A DNA stretch of 54,690 nt from an uncultured Erwinia sp. (GTDB lineage Bacteria; Pseudomonadota; Gammaproteobacteria; Enterobacterales; Enterobacteriaceae). The stretch is taken from positions 1 through 54,690 of the forward strand of contig CAJYIY010000049.1 of NCBI GenBank assembly GCA_913775305.1, in the 5' to 3' direction. The notes below the pieces were generated by a model, which did no database searches, had not been told where the DNA came from, and saw only the letters and a program-made list of their open reading frames with translations. Numbering within the stretch: position 1 is the first letter of the stretch; each line of letters starts with the position of its first letter. Positions 7,336 to 16,995 of this stretch are shown one piece after another. The position numbers and the translations under genes were made by a program.

Positions 7336-7900
7336 ATGGAAATCATTCTGATGCGCCACGGCAGACCCGGCTTTACTGGTGCTCCAAAAGTTAAAGCAGA
7401 TGAAATGGCTATATGGATTAGTCATTATGACGCATCTGATACAGGCAGCGATCGGCCACCCGAGCGCATCCGGCAGCAGTCAGATAGGGTATTAACAGCT
7501 CTCAGTAGCCCTCTACCCAGAGCGCTCTCCTCTTTAGCTATGCTTAACTTGCAACCTGTACGAGTGGACGAAGTTTTCAGAGAGGCTGAACTGCCTGTAT
7601 ATATGATTCCCGCAGTTAAGTTATCTCCTTACAGTTGGGTTGTTTTTTTTTCGATTGCTGTGGCTTTGCGGCCTGTCGAAAGAGGTCGAATCTTTAGCAA
7701 TGGCGAAAAAACGCGCCCGGCGAGCGGCTGAAATATTAGTGAAGCATGCCACAGTGCATAGCGGCCCCGTGCTCCTGATGGGACACGGGATAATGAACCG
7801 GCTTATCGCGAAGGAGTTAATATCGCTGGGTTGTAAACAGTGCACGCGTGCTGGAAAAGGATACTGGGGAGCTGACTTTTTCAGCTTAGATAGCAGATAG
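7336..7900 (+). pseudogene. Histidine-phosphatase (phosphoglycerate-mutase-like) protein, frameshifted at a T9 run
   Basis: The start MEIILMRHGRPG carries the RHG catalytic box. The frame runs to a run of nine T at 7643-7651. Beyond it the family's continuation (RLLWLCGLSKEVESLAMAKK, then VLLMGHGIMNRLIAKEL with the second catalytic His) is in another phase and ends at 7900. Removing one T restores a single 188-codon frame. It could be a true mutation, slipped-strand phase variation or a homopolymer error. If intact, the enzyme would be a small cytoplasmic phosphatase of unknown substrate. Confidence 0.8.
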
Positions 7901-7905
7901 AGTCA

Positions 7906-8212
7906 ATGAGTTTTCATTATCTGTTGCTTGGGACTGACCCCACCCAGTTAGTCGATTTAACGGCTGCTATGGGCATCAAGCCACCCAGTTCTTCCTACCC
8001 TGTTTCTGTGGTAACTCTGTTACGGGGGGCCTCAATTCACCCCCCGCTGCGCTCAGATGGCGCGTCATGGCCTGTTTTCGCGCCTGATGCTCACGCGATT
8101 AATCACGGAATGCGTGAATTCCGTGCCTGCTGTAAACCAGGACGGGAGATATTTTATAAACAGGCTGAACGCTTCTTCCCGAATATCAGCCTGAGTCGAA
8201 ACAGCAATTGGA
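7906..8212 (+). other. Unrecognised reading frame, probably decayed
   Basis: A frame opening at ATG 7906 (MSFHYLLLGTDPTQ) starts 5 bp after the phosphatase stop. It stays open past 8213, where it runs antisense through the next gene. The part before 8213 resembles no family I know, and no strong ribosome site precedes it. I record the stretch as gene debris rather than a real gene. Confidence 0.3.
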
Positions 8213-8614
8213 TTAAGAGACTGATAAAGGCAGCGCGGTTTCGTGTAAATGGCGCCAGAGCACCCGCCCCTCCGTCCCTGATTCAAAAACAACGGTGGAA
8301 AAACGCAGCGTTGCACCCTGTCCCGGCAGCTGTTGCCGCTCCTGATAGGTTACCGTTGCTCCGGTGGGGCTTTCGGCAATTAGCTGCATATTTTCAATCG
8401 CGATCTCCAGTCCTGCCTTCACGCCGCGCTGTGTCCGGAAAAATGAAGCGAGCGCGGTGTAATCCAGCTGGCCTCCTCCTGGCGTGACCATAGTGTACGC
8501 CGGACTGAACCGCGCCAGTAAACTTTCGCAGACTTCTGCCGGGGTACTGGCGTCACCCAGCCAGCGGCGAATCAATTCATGGGCGTCTAAAACTTCCTGA
8601 AAATAGCGGTTCAT
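8213..8614 (-). CDS. SnoaL/DUF4440-like (NTF2-fold) protein
   Basis: A 133-aa protein without a signal peptide. It has the length and alternating pattern of NTF2-fold SnoaL/DUF4440 proteins: an N-terminal helix pair FQEVLDAHELIRRWL, then ARFSPAYTMVTPGGGQLD, and a final strand RVLWRHLHETAL. Such proteins are small hydrolases, isomerases or binding proteins of unassigned substrate. Its ATG overlaps the stop of the upstream MFS gene (ATGA), so it is translationally coupled to it. The pair is probably controlled by the divergent LysR gene. Confidence 0.72.
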   Translation of the reverse strand: MNRYFQEVLDAHELIRRWLGDASTPAEVCESLLARFSPAYTMVTPGGGQLDYTALASFFRTQRGVKAGLEIAIENMQLIAESPTGATVTYQERQQLPGQGATLRFSTVVFESGTEGRVLWRHLHETALPLSVS

Positions 8615-9993
8615 CTTTTCTCCTGATTAAGCGTGAGGATGACTCTGCGATTGGCGATCCGCAGGCAGAGCAAAATGGGGATTGCAGCACTGACAGCCGC
8701 CAGAGCGAAGCACAAATGGTAGGCCTGCATCTGCGATATGCCGGATACGTTGAGTAAAACGCTGAATAGCAGGCTGATGAACGTCACGCCAAAGCAGAAA
8801 CTGAGCTGGCGGTTAATGTTCCACAGCGCGCTGGCATCCGCCAGTTCGTCATCCCTGATCTGAATAAACGCCGAACTCTGGGCGGTGCTGCTGCACAGGC
8901 TGCCGCCGAACCCCATCAGCGCATAGGCGGCAGCGGTTAACGCCGCGTCACCGGCGCTGCCGATCAGCGTTAATAATCCGATACCTGTCGCCTGCACCAG
9001 ACAGCCGGTAATAAACAGCGGGCGGGGCCCGACCTGATTAAACTTTCTACCCGTAAGAGAGATAGCGGCAAATGAAGCGATCGCCCAGGGCAGCATCATC
9101 GCGCCGACCAGAGTGGCGTGCATCCCCAACCGATCCTGCAAATACAGCATGGCGACCAGGCTGACGCCGGTAAAGATGCCGGGAATAAGCTGATAGATCA
9201 GCATCGCCGTCTGCAGCATGGGTTGCTGAATCAGGCGCAGATTAAGCAACGGCTGGGTTTTGCGTAACGAAGCGCGCACATACCCCACCATCAGCACCAG
9301 TCCGGCGGCCAGCAGCATCGTCCCCCGGCTCAAATGGCCGGGCTCGCCCATACTGGTCAGCCCCAGCAGGATCAGAATCAGCGCCAGGCAACTTGTGATA
9401 AGGCCGCTTAAGTCAAGCCGCTCTTCGGCGCGGGTCTGGGCGTCTGGCTTCAGCCAGCACGCGGCGAGAATCAGGGCAACCACAGCCAGAGGCAGAGTGG
9501 CTAAAAATACCCAGCGCCAGCTGACGTTATCCACCAGCGCGCCGCCGACAGCCGGGGACAGCGCTGGTGCCATTAAGGCAACCAGCATCACGACCGACGA
9601 GAGTTTTGCCCGTTCATGGCTGTGGTACAGGGAGTAGGTCATGGTCTGGCCAACGGGGATAAGCAGTCCCCCGCCAAGCCCCTGTAGCACGCGCCAGGCA
9701 ATCAGTTGTTCTGTGTTAAAGGCGGTGGCCACGCCGCAGGTGCTGATAATAAAAATAACCAGCGAGAGCATAAACAGGCGCCTTGAACCCATTCTTATTG
9801 CCAGCCAGCGACTCAGAGGAATAACCAGGGTTAATCCCAGAATATAGCCGTTGCTCACCCACGCCAGCTGACTGACAGGCGCACCAAGCTGCCGACCAAT
9901 TTCAGGGTAGGCAACGTTGGCGATAAACATATTGACCAGATCGATAAAAAATCCCAGCAGATAAACGCTGGCGACACGCACCCGATAATTCAT
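8611..9993 (-). CDS. MFS drug-efflux transporter, DHA2-like
   Basis: A hydrophobic protein with about 12-14 membrane segments. It has the EmrB/QacA-type hallmark VLQGLGGGLLIPVGQ in helix 4-5, and RMGSRRLFM in the loop after helix 2 (motif A). These H+-driven pumps export hydrophobic drugs or acids across the inner membrane. I start at ATG 9993 (MNYRVRVASVYLL), preceded by GAGAAACC. A frame extension to 10038 adds 15 unlikely residues. It is divergent from a LysR gene and overlaps the SnoaL gene, giving a regulator-exporter module. The substrate is unknown. Confidence 0.88.
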   Translation of the reverse strand: MNYRVRVASVYLLGFFIDLVNMFIANVAYPEIGRQLGAPVSQLAWVSNGYILGLTLVIPLSRWLAIRMGSRRLFMLSLVIFIISTCGVATAFNTEQLIAWRVLQGLGGGLLIPVGQTMTYSLYHSHERAKLSSVVMLVALMAPALSPAVGGALVDNVSWRWVFLATLPLAVVALILAACWLKPDAQTRAEERLDLSGLITSCLALILILLGLTSMGEPGHLSRGTMLLAAGLVLMVGYVRASLRKTQPLLNLRLIQQPMLQTAMLIYQLIPGIFTGVSLVAMLYLQDRLGMHATLVGAMMLPWAIASFAAISLTGRKFNQVGPRPLFITGCLVQATGIGLLTLIGSAGDAALTAAAYALMGFGGSLCSSTAQSSAFIQIRDDELADASALWNINRQLSFCFGVTFISLLFSVLLNVSGISQMQAYHLCFALAAVSAAIPILLCLRIANRRVILTLNQEKR

Positions 9994-10073
9994 AGGTTTC
10001 TCATGAAAAACAGCAGAGTGCGGGTAGTATAAAATCATAAAATAAAAGATAAATCGGGGTTTTACCGTTACTC

Positions 10074-10092
10074 TGTCAAAATGATTTTGACA
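10074..10092. promoter_or_regulatory. 19-bp perfect palindrome, LysR operator candidate
   Basis: TGTCAAAAT-G-ATTTTGACA is a perfect inverted repeat with 9-bp arms. It lies between the divergent MFS gene (start 9993) and LysR gene (start 10119). It satisfies the T-N11-A dyad rule for LysR-type regulators. Its place 26 bp before the LysR start fits autoregulation plus control of the exporter. Confidence 0.7.
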
Positions 10093-10118
10093 ATAACCTT
10101 TCCCCGTGAGGAAAAACC

Positions 10119-11048
10119 ATGCTGAACATGCAGCGTCTGGAGATATTTGTCGCGGTAGTGGAAGCCGGTAGTTTTACCGGCGCGGCGCAAACGCTGGGGC
10201 TGAGCAGGGCGGTGGTCAGCGTCAATATCAAGCAGCTTGAGAAAAAGTTGGGCGTTTCTCTGCTGACCCGCAGCACCCGGCGAGTCGCCGTGACGGACAC
10301 CGGCGAACGATTTTATCTCCGCTGCCTGCAACTGCTGCAGGATGCGGAACTACTCCTCGACGATGTTCGCAGCGATCATACCGGCCTGAGCGGCTTGCTG
10401 CGTATCACCACCACGCCGGAATATGGTGCCAGAGTGGTGGTGCCGGCGCTCTCGGCATTTGCCGCCCGCCATCCGCAGCTGCGTATTCAGCACGTTTCTT
10501 CGTCGAAAAATGATGACCTGATATCCGGCCGTTTTGATGTGGCGATACGTCTCGGACAGCTGGCGGATTCCACGCACCACGCGAAACTGATGGACTGGTT
10601 CGATATATTACCGGTCGCTTCAACAGCGTATTTAACGGCGCATCATGACGCGCCCATCACCGATCTGAAGCAGCTGCAAAGCGCACGCTGGATTGCCCAC
10701 AGCCGCCTGGCCAGACCGTTGAGCTGGCAGGTTGTGACGCCGGCCGGGAAAAATGTGCTGTTCAGCGCTGACTCCCCGTCGACCATCATGGCTGACAGTG
10801 CGGCGTCGCTGCTGGCATTTGCCCGCAGCGGTGCGGGGGTGGCGCTGCTGCCCGCCTGGCTGGTACAGGAGGATATCGCCAGCGGCGTGTTAACTCAGCT
10901 GCTGCCAGACCACCTCTTTCCCAGACAGGGCATCTACGCCCTCTATCCCAATACCCGTCACATCTCTGAGAAGGTCCGGAAATTTATCGATTTTCTGCAA
11001 GAGCGCATCAGGAGATCAGCGCCTGACCCTGGCTCGCCACATTCCTGA
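10119..11048 (+). CDS. LysR-type transcriptional regulator (divergent to MFS exporter)
   Basis: A 309-aa protein with the LysR winged helix at residues 1-60 (LEIFVAVVEAGSFTGAAQTLGLSRAVVSVNIKQLEKKLG and LLTRSTR) and a type II periplasmic-binding-like effector domain after about residue 90 (GLLRITTTPEYG, GVALLPAWLV). SD-like AGGAAAAACC precedes the ATG. It probably regulates the divergent MFS/SnoaL pair through the palindrome at 10074-10092. Its 3' end overlaps the convergent LysR gene by 41 bp. Confidence 0.92.
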   Translation: MLNMQRLEIFVAVVEAGSFTGAAQTLGLSRAVVSVNIKQLEKKLGVSLLTRSTRRVAVTDTGERFYLRCLQLLQDAELLLDDVRSDHTGLSGLLRITTTPEYGARVVVPALSAFAARHPQLRIQHVSSSKNDDLISGRFDVAIRLGQLADSTHHAKLMDWFDILPVASTAYLTAHHDAPITDLKQLQSARWIAHSRLARPLSWQVVTPAGKNVLFSADSPSTIMADSAASLLAFARSGAGVALLPAWLVQEDIASGVLTQLLPDHLFPRQGIYALYPNTRHISEKVRKFIDFLQERIRRSAPDPGSPHS

Positions 11049-11946
11049 TCCAGTCGATAAAAAAATCACTGAATGCGGAAACCTGTAACGGCTGAAGCTC
11101 CCGCTGCGGGTAGACAAACTGCAGCCCGACATGGCTGCGGTCAAAGCGGCTGAACCCGACGAAGCTTTCTGCAAAAAGAACCTTGAGCCTTCCCTGTTCA
11201 ACATCTCTCTTAACATCCCACCATGATTTACAGGCAATGCCCGCTCCACTCAGCACCCACTGACGAAGAAGTGCGCCATCGTCACAGACCATGGCAGGGT
11301 GCACACGCAGATTTCGCCTGATGCCGTTTTCCTCAAAACGCCATTCATTTATCACAACGCCGTGTAATTCCAGGGCGAGGCACCTGTGCTCATGAAGATC
11401 ATCAGGCACAGAAGGTGTCCCCGAGCTCTGGAGATACGTGTCTGATGCGACCAGCACCCTGTGATTAGGGGCAATATTTCTGACGATAAGGCTGCTGTCC
11501 GGCAGATTACCGAAACGAATACACATGTCCAGCCGGTTACTAATCAGATCCTCAACGCGCTCTCCCAGGCAGACGAACGTGTTTACCTCGGGATGGCGTC
11601 GGGAAAAATCCAGTACGGCAGGGCTGACATACTGTCTTCCGAAATCTGAGGGAGCAGAAATGCGAAGGTTTCCGCTGAGTACGCCCTCTTTTTGCGTCAG
11701 AAGCGATTCTGCGTGTCGCGCCTCGTTCAGTACCCGAAGGGCGGCGTGGTAAAAATCCTCTCCCGCTTTTGTCAGCGTGATGGCGCGTGTTGAACGATGA
11801 AAGAGGCGGGTCTGATAGCGCTCTTCAATCGCTTTCAGTCTTGCCGTCATTGATGCCGGTGAGAGCGAAAGCCGTCGCCCGGCGGCTGAAAGTCCACCGG
11901 TCTCGGCCACTTCAACCACCAGTGCCATGTCCTCTAGCTTTCCCAT
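11008..11946 (-). CDS. LysR-type transcriptional regulator (divergent to SDR)
   Basis: A 312-aa regulator with the N-terminal HTH (MALVVEVAETGGLSAAGRRLSLSPASMTARLKAIE, then LFHRSTRAI) and an effector-binding domain of CrgA/AaeR-like type (GNLRISAPSDFGRQYVSPAVLDF). It is divergent from the SDR gene at 12068 with 121 bp between them. This is the usual layout for a LysR protein and its target. The convergent overlap with the previous LysR gene (11008-11048) leaves no room for a terminator. Confidence 0.92.
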   Translation of the reverse strand: MGKLEDMALVVEVAETGGLSAAGRRLSLSPASMTARLKAIEERYQTRLFHRSTRAITLTKAGEDFYHAALRVLNEARHAESLLTQKEGVLSGNLRISAPSDFGRQYVSPAVLDFSRRHPEVNTFVCLGERVEDLISNRLDMCIRFGNLPDSSLIVRNIAPNHRVLVASDTYLQSSGTPSVPDDLHEHRCLALELHGVVINEWRFEENGIRRNLRVHPAMVCDDGALLRQWVLSGAGIACKSWWDVKRDVEQGRLKVLFAESFVGFSRFDRSHVGLQFVYPQRELQPLQVSAFSDFFIDWIRNVASQGQALIS

Positions 11947-12067
11947 TTTTATTTTTTCCGAAAAGTCATTGCATTTTTATCATCATTATCAAAAAAGAGT
12001 TTAACCGGTAAAGTATTTTCACACCCCCTTTTGGTAACCGATATCTCTCTTTTACCCAATACGAGGA

Positions 12068-12790
12068 ATGATGATGAGTAAAACATTAATTATTGGCGGC
12101 GCGTCAGGCATTGGTTTTGCGGTAGCCAGCGCACTGGCGGGTCGGGAAAACGAGCTTATTCTTGCAGGGCGCGATAGTGTGAAGCTGGAGGCCGCACGAC
12201 AGTTACTCAGCCTTAACTCAGCTACCGTCAGAACCTTAACACTGGATGTCAGCCATGAGGCAGAAGTGATTGCGCTGAGTAAAACGCTGGGTGATGTTGA
12301 CAACATTGTATTCACGGCAGGCTCACAGGCGCCGGGAGGACGGCTCTCCGACATGGATCTCAGCGCGGCCCGGCTGGCTTTTGATACCAAATTCTGGGGC
12401 AGCATCCACACAGCCAGACATCTCAGCGGAAATATTCGCCCCCGTGGAACGCTGACGCTGACCAGCGGTTATGTGGCACGTCGTACCCTGGCTGGCACCC
12501 TTGTAAAGTCCACCATGAATGCGGCCATTGAGTCAGCTGCAAAGGTGCTGGCAAAAGAGCTGTCTCCGCTGCGTGTGAACGTCGTGAGCCCGGGACTGAC
12601 CGATACGGAGGCATACGCTGGTATGGATCCCGCTGCGCGTGAGAAAATGCTTCAGGCCGCTTCAGAAAATCTGCCGGTGAAAGCTTACGGTCGTGCGCAG
12701 GACATTGCCAAAGGTTATCTGTTTTTGCTTGATAACCCGTTTGTCACCGGTACTGTGATTGATATTGAGGGCGGTGCGTTGATTAACTGA
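12068..12790 (+). CDS. Atypical short-chain dehydrogenase/reductase
   Basis: A 240-aa Rossmann protein with the glycine motif GGASGIG at residues 8-14, a DVSHEAEV adenine-binding Asp near 60 and the late PG motif NVVSPGLTDTEAY. Where classical SDRs have YxxxK, this protein reads GTLVK (the Lys of LVKSTMNAA is kept, the Tyr is not). The preceding Ser (TLTSGY) is present. It may therefore not be a standard alcohol or ketone reductase. AGGA lies just upstream of ATG 12068. Regulation by the divergent LysR protein is likely. A hairpin follows at 12802-12834. Confidence 0.85.
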   Translation: MMMSKTLIIGGASGIGFAVASALAGRENELILAGRDSVKLEAARQLLSLNSATVRTLTLDVSHEAEVIALSKTLGDVDNIVFTAGSQAPGGRLSDMDLSAARLAFDTKFWGSIHTARHLSGNIRPRGTLTLTSGYVARRTLAGTLVKSTMNAAIESAAKVLAKELSPLRVNVVSPGLTDTEAYAGMDPAAREKMLQAASENLPVKAYGRAQDIAKGYLFLLDNPFVTGTVIDIEGGALIN

Positions 12791-12801
12791 CCATCGATAC
12801 A

Positions 12802-12834
12802 GGCAGGATCTTCACCCTGAACGCTGATCCTGCC
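12802..12834 (+). terminator. Hairpin after the SDR gene
   Basis: A perfect 9-bp stem, GGCAGGATC with GATCCTGCC, has a 15-nt loop, 12 bp after the SDR stop. There is no U-tract, so it may stabilise the mRNA end or terminate inefficiently. The remaining 12835-13140 shows no convincing gene. A minus-strand frame there overlaps the SDR gene antisense. Confidence 0.45.
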
Positions 12835-13162
12835 GACATTCACCGGCTCATCGGGTAAGCTGGAGGGGGGCCAGAAATTGATTTTCATGCCACCGAAATG
12901 TATCAGATCAAACAGGGGCAACTTACAGCGAACGGGCACATCAGGATAACCTGACCCTGATGAAACAACGGAGTATTTTATAAGGAAATACGATCGATAT
13001 TTTCTCCGCTGCACCCTGTCCGGCGTGCCGGGTTCATCAGGCATCCTGGTTAAGCGTTGGAGCACCGGACACGGCCTGTCAGGGCTGAGAGATGAAACTG
13101 GCTAAGCTGGTCTAAACTCCTTCATGAATGACGCTGTTTAACCCTGCTAAAGGTTGGAAAAT

Positions 13163-14377
13163 ATGACGCTGCGCTCTTTACAGGCATTGTGCCTGACGAG
13201 TTTTTTTATTGCCGATGTTCGTGACGGACTGGGGCCTTTTTTGGGGATTTTTCTGACACAGCATCACTGGCAACCGGATGATATTGGTCTGCTGATGACC
13301 GCCGGTGGCGTGGCTGGATTGCTTGCGACCTTGCCCGCCGGGGTTATCACTGACGCTTCGCACAACAAGCGTCTGATGCTGGCGCTGCTATGCGTACTGA
13401 TCACCGGAACCACACTTCTGCTCTGGTTCAGCCAGGGAAATAGTGTGGTTGCACTCTCGCAAATCGTTAGCGGCATCTGTGCTGCTTTTATTGGCCCGCT
13501 GATCACCGGCATCACGTTAGGTTTGACGGGGCAAAACGGCTTCAGCGCGCAGATGGGCAAAAACGAGGCGTTCAACCATGCGGGAAATTTTTCCACTGCG
13601 CTGATTGCCGGAGGGATTGCCTGGTACTGGGGGATTGGCGGTATTTTCATCTTAATGTCCTGCACGATGTTATTGACGCTCGTCGCGCTGCTGGCCATTC
13701 GCCGGGATGATATTGACAATCAAAGGGCGCGCGGGCTTGAATCGGCGGAGTCCCCCAAAATTCCCGATTTTTCAGTACTGATCCAAAACAAAGCGCTTTT
13801 AATTACCGGGTTGACGCTGATGCTTTTCCACCTGGCCAATGCCGCGCTGCTGCCCATGCTCAGCATGAGGATTGCTGCTGCGCCTGGCGCGATTAATCCC
13901 GGCCTGTATGCCGCGGCGACGGTAATTATTTCCCAGGCAGTGATGATCCCGGTGGCAATCTGGACCGCAGGACGAATCGATAAATATGGATACTGGCGGC
14001 TGATCCTGCTGGCGCTGGTGCTTATGCCTGTCCGTGCAGCGCTGGCGGCAAGCAGTTCTGACCCGTTGATGATGGTGCTGGTGCAGATACTGGATGGTTT
14101 AGCGGCCGGGGTGCTGGGCGTGGTGGTGCCAAGCCTGATTGTAGCGCTGCTGCGCGGAAGCGGACATGTGAATGCTGGCCAGAGTGTGGTGATGCTGATG
14201 CAGGGGGCTGGCGCGGCGATGAGCCCGGCATTAACAGGAATGATTGCCGGCCATTACTCATTTGGTATCGCGTTCAGCGTACTGAGCATCATTGCTCTGG
14301 TGGCGCTGTTGATCTGGTGGCGTCACGCGCCGATGTTTTCCGCGTCAAACCTCATGACAACAAAGTTATCCGACTGA
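13163..14377 (+). CDS. MFS transporter of unknown substrate
   Basis: A 404-aa, about 12-helix major-facilitator protein. The loop after helix 2 carries a motif-A-like segment (ITDASHNKRLMLALL) and the N-terminus has FFIADVRDGLGPFLGIFL, seen in MFS proteins near sugar or phosphate transporters. A long polar central loop (RRDDIDNQRARGLESAESPKI) separates the two halves. I chose ATG 13163 with AAAGG 9-13 nt upstream. A TTG at 13154 would add three residues. It appears monocistronic. Confidence 0.85.
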   Translation: MTLRSLQALCLTSFFIADVRDGLGPFLGIFLTQHHWQPDDIGLLMTAGGVAGLLATLPAGVITDASHNKRLMLALLCVLITGTTLLLWFSQGNSVVALSQIVSGICAAFIGPLITGITLGLTGQNGFSAQMGKNEAFNHAGNFSTALIAGGIAWYWGIGGIFILMSCTMLLTLVALLAIRRDDIDNQRARGLESAESPKIPDFSVLIQNKALLITGLTLMLFHLANAALLPMLSMRIAAAPGAINPGLYAAATVIISQAVMIPVAIWTAGRIDKYGYWRLILLALVLMPVRAALAASSSDPLMMVLVQILDGLAAGVLGVVVPSLIVALLRGSGHVNAGQSVVMLMQGAGAAMSPALTGMIAGHYSFGIAFSVLSIIALVALLIWWRHAPMFSASNLMTTKLSD

Positions 14378-14392
14378 ATCCGGGAGAGGAAA

Positions 14393-14420
14393 CCCGGTGC
14401 CAGGACCATCGGGCACCGGG
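14393..14420 (+). terminator. GC-rich hairpin after the MFS gene
   Basis: CCCGGTGCC (14393-14401) pairs with GGCACCGGG (14412-14420) over a 10-nt loop, starting 15 bp after the stop. The stem is very stable but lacks a following U-run. The stretch from here to 14823 holds no believable gene. The small open frames on both strands have no ribosome sites or protein-like composition. Confidence 0.5.
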
Positions 14421-14823
14421 CAGGTTGAGATAAGTTAACAGGCTGTTCAGCGGCAGCTATTGCTTAACGGCTCAGGCAGTAAGCGGCGTGCATAATTATT
14501 TATCCATCTGTGTGGTTGGGAGCGGCGAATATCAGGGAGGGCTGATCGTCCAGCAACATCGATGTTTTGTTCAGGGCGGAGCGTATGATTATTTATATCT
14601 CTATGAGCCCTCAGTGAAGCGCAGGGGGGGTGGTTGCCGGGATGGGGTGACGCAAGAGCAGGTACTGAAATGGTGTCAGTCACTTTGAATGGTGATCATT
14701 ATAAAACTGTTAATGTGACTTTTTGAGGTTCAAAAAACATGAAACTGGTCCCCCCTCTGAAACGGGGGAAGAGTGTTTAAAAAGCCCAAAACATGGTTAG
14801 ATAAAGGCCGCACGGCAGAAACT

Positions 14824-15174
14824 TCAACCGTATAATAATGCCGCCAGTGCAGCTAATGCGGGAATCGACTGCACGTAGAGGATCTTCCGGCTGGCCGTGG
14901 CCGCACCGTAGATGCCAGCAATCATCACGCAGCTGAGGAAAAAAAGCTTAAACTGAAATCCGCTTTCGCCAAGCCACAACCCCCACAGCAGACCCGCGGC
15001 CAAAAAGCCGTTATACAGCCCCTGATTCGCCGCCAGCACCCGAGTACGTTGGGCAAACTCTTCACTCAGGTTAAATGCCCTCCGGCCGATCGGGGTATCC
15101 CACAGAAACATCTCCAGCATCAGAATAGTGATATGTATTGCAGCCACGAGGACGATTAGCGTGTTAGCCAGCAT
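14824..15174 (-). CDS. DUF1304 family membrane protein
   Basis: A 116-aa protein with four predicted membrane helices. It has the DUF1304 pattern: N-terminal helix ending in HITILMLEMFLW, then FNLSEEFAQ and ANQGLYNGFLAAGL. The family is of unknown function and sits in the inner membrane. It stands alone. No operon partner is evident. Confidence 0.85.
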   Translation of the reverse strand: MLANTLIVLVAAIHITILMLEMFLWDTPIGRRAFNLSEEFAQRTRVLAANQGLYNGFLAAGLLWGLWLGESGFQFKLFFLSCVMIAGIYGAATASRKILYVQSIPALAALAALLYG

Positions 15175-15432
15175 AGCGAATTCCGGTCAGCGGTGAGTAG
15201 ATAAAAGTATAGGCAAACCCTGCTGACCTTCAGACTGAATTACCCTTTTTCCGCCTCTTACGCTGATATTTGCTTTGGCAAATCCGCTGAGCGTCCACCG
15301 TCAGGGCGAGATATTTCAGTTTCTGCCGCCGCCGGTGATTGTGCGGAACCGGGCAGCCAGCTCACTACTTACTGAAAAATCCCGTGCTGAATATCATTCA
15401 CTGCGGGTGCATCACCAGTCATGCGGCTGCCG

Positions 15433-16812
15433 CTATTTCTCCTCCTGCCGCGCCAGCGTGCGGGCCAGCAGCGTTGAATAGAGCGGCTGGCCGCCGAGGA
15501 ACTGCGCAACCAGCGTGGCGCCCAGGCAGGTGATAATCATTGGCAAAATCAGCTGATAGTTATTGGTCATCTCCAGCACCAGCACAATACCGGTTAGCGG
15601 CGCGCGAACCGAAGCAGCAAACAGCGCGCCCATACCGGCAATGGCGAAGGTAGCGGGCTGGAGCGAATAAAGCGGAAACAGCTGCGACATCGCCAAACCA
15701 AAAGCAGTACCCAGTACGGTGCCCAGCGCCAGCATTGGAGCGAAGATCCCGCCCGGTGCGCCGGAAGCGAAGCACAGCAGGGTTGTCAGCAGGCGTAGAA
15801 CAAAAATTATCAGCAGTATTTGTAGCGAGAACGTCCCGGCGGTGACTTCGGGGATAAGCAGATTGCCGCCGCCGACAATGGCCGGGAACAGCAGCGTCAT
15901 CACCCCGCACGCACCGCCGAGGAGCGCCCCGGTGACCACCATACGCCAGACGCGTCGGCGAAAAATTTGTGCGTAGCGATCCTGCAAAATGAAAATTAAT
16001 GCGTTAAACATGACTCCGACCGCGCCGAACAGTACGCCAAGCAGCAGATAAAGCCACAGCGTCCGGACCGGTGCATCTGCCAGCTGGCCGACATCAATAA
16101 TGGGCCGACTGCCGTTAAACAGCTGAAAGACAATGCTGGCCATAATCACGCCGATAAACACGGCCTTAATCGAGATCAGGTTGTAGCGGAACTGCGGGCG
16201 CATCTCCTCGAGGATAAACAGGATACCGGCGAGAGGGGCATTAAAGGCGGCGGCCAGACCGGCGGCGGCACCGGTGGCCAGCAGCGAATGGCGGGCTTCG
16301 CTGCTTTTTAACCGAAACAGGTCAAACACCATGCGGCCCAGATTCCCGCCAAGCTGCACGGTTGGCCCCTCGCGGCCCAGTACCATCCCGGCCCCCAGCG
16401 TTCCCAGCCCGCCGAAAAACTTCACCGGGATCACTCGCCACCAGCGAACCGGGCGCAGCTCTTCCAGCGCGCCTTCAATCTCCGGAATACCTGAACCGCC
16501 AGCCTCCGGCGCAAACCGCCGAACCAGCCAGAATCCGCACGCCGCCAGCGCTGCCGAAAGGGTGAAGGCGCAGAGGAAAAGCGCCCAGCCGGGCAGGGTA
16601 TCCGCAGTCAGGTTGACGGCACGCCAGTGCTGAATGGCCTCCACCGCTCGGGCAAAAATTACCCCGACCAGACCCGCCAGCGTGCCGACCACGGCGGCGC
16701 AAATCAGCACGGCGATCGGTGTTTTATCGCGGGTGAGTAAGGCCCGAAACATCCGGTTACGGGCGGGGGGAGACTGCGGAACATTGACGACGGAAGAGGG
16801 CTCGTGATTCAT
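15433..16812 (-). CDS. clcA: H+/Cl- exchange transporter ClcA
   Basis: A 459-aa CLC antiporter that exchanges two chloride ions for one proton across the inner membrane and supports extreme acid resistance in E. coli. All signature segments are present: GSGIPEIEG (central chloride Ser), [11 protein letters not shown] (gating Glu), [10 protein letters not shown] (proton-path Glu), GIFAP, and [11 protein letters not shown] near the C-terminus (chloride-coordinating Tyr). About ten to twelve hydrophobic segments and the length match the family. A rather long N-terminal tail precedes the first helix. It is monocistronic. The 258 bp between it and the DUF1304 gene hold nothing recognisable. Confidence 0.95.
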   Translation of the reverse strand: MNHEPSSVVNVPQSPPARNRMFRALLTRDKTPIAVLICAAVVGTLAGLVGVIFARAVEAIQHWRAVNLTADTLPGWALFLCAFTLSAALAACGFWLVRRFAPEAGGSGIPEIEGALEELRPVRWWRVIPVKFFGGLGTLGAGMVLGREGPTVQLGGNLGRMVFDLFRLKSSEARHSLLATGAAAGLAAAFNAPLAGILFILEEMRPQFRYNLISIKAVFIGVIMASIVFQLFNGSRPIIDVGQLADAPVRTLWLYLLLGVLFGAVGVMFNALIFILQDRYAQIFRRRVWRMVVTGALLGGACGVMTLLFPAIVGGGNLLIPEVTAGTFSLQILLIIFVLRLLTTLLCFASGAPGGIFAPMLALGTVLGTAFGLAMSQLFPLYSLQPATFAIAGMGALFAASVRAPLTGIVLVLEMTNNYQLILPMIITCLGATLVAQFLGGQPLYSTLLARTLARQEEK

Positions 16813-16995
16813 GGTATGGGCTGGGTTGCGTAAAGATGTCAGAAATTCTAGACCGACTCAGCTTGCGATACAAAGGTTAAGCCCCGGACTTAATCATCTC
16901 ACCGCTTCAGCGCTGCAATCAGGACCGGATCGGGCCATAGTGCGCTCCTGAAGTTTCTCGATACCACACTGTCTGCCAGCAGCGTTCCGCTAACC

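Noticed and set aside
12715..13065. A 116-codon minus-strand frame between the SDR and MFS genes
   Set aside because: Starts antisense within untranslated DNA and ends inside the SDR gene antisense; no ribosome site; no known family.
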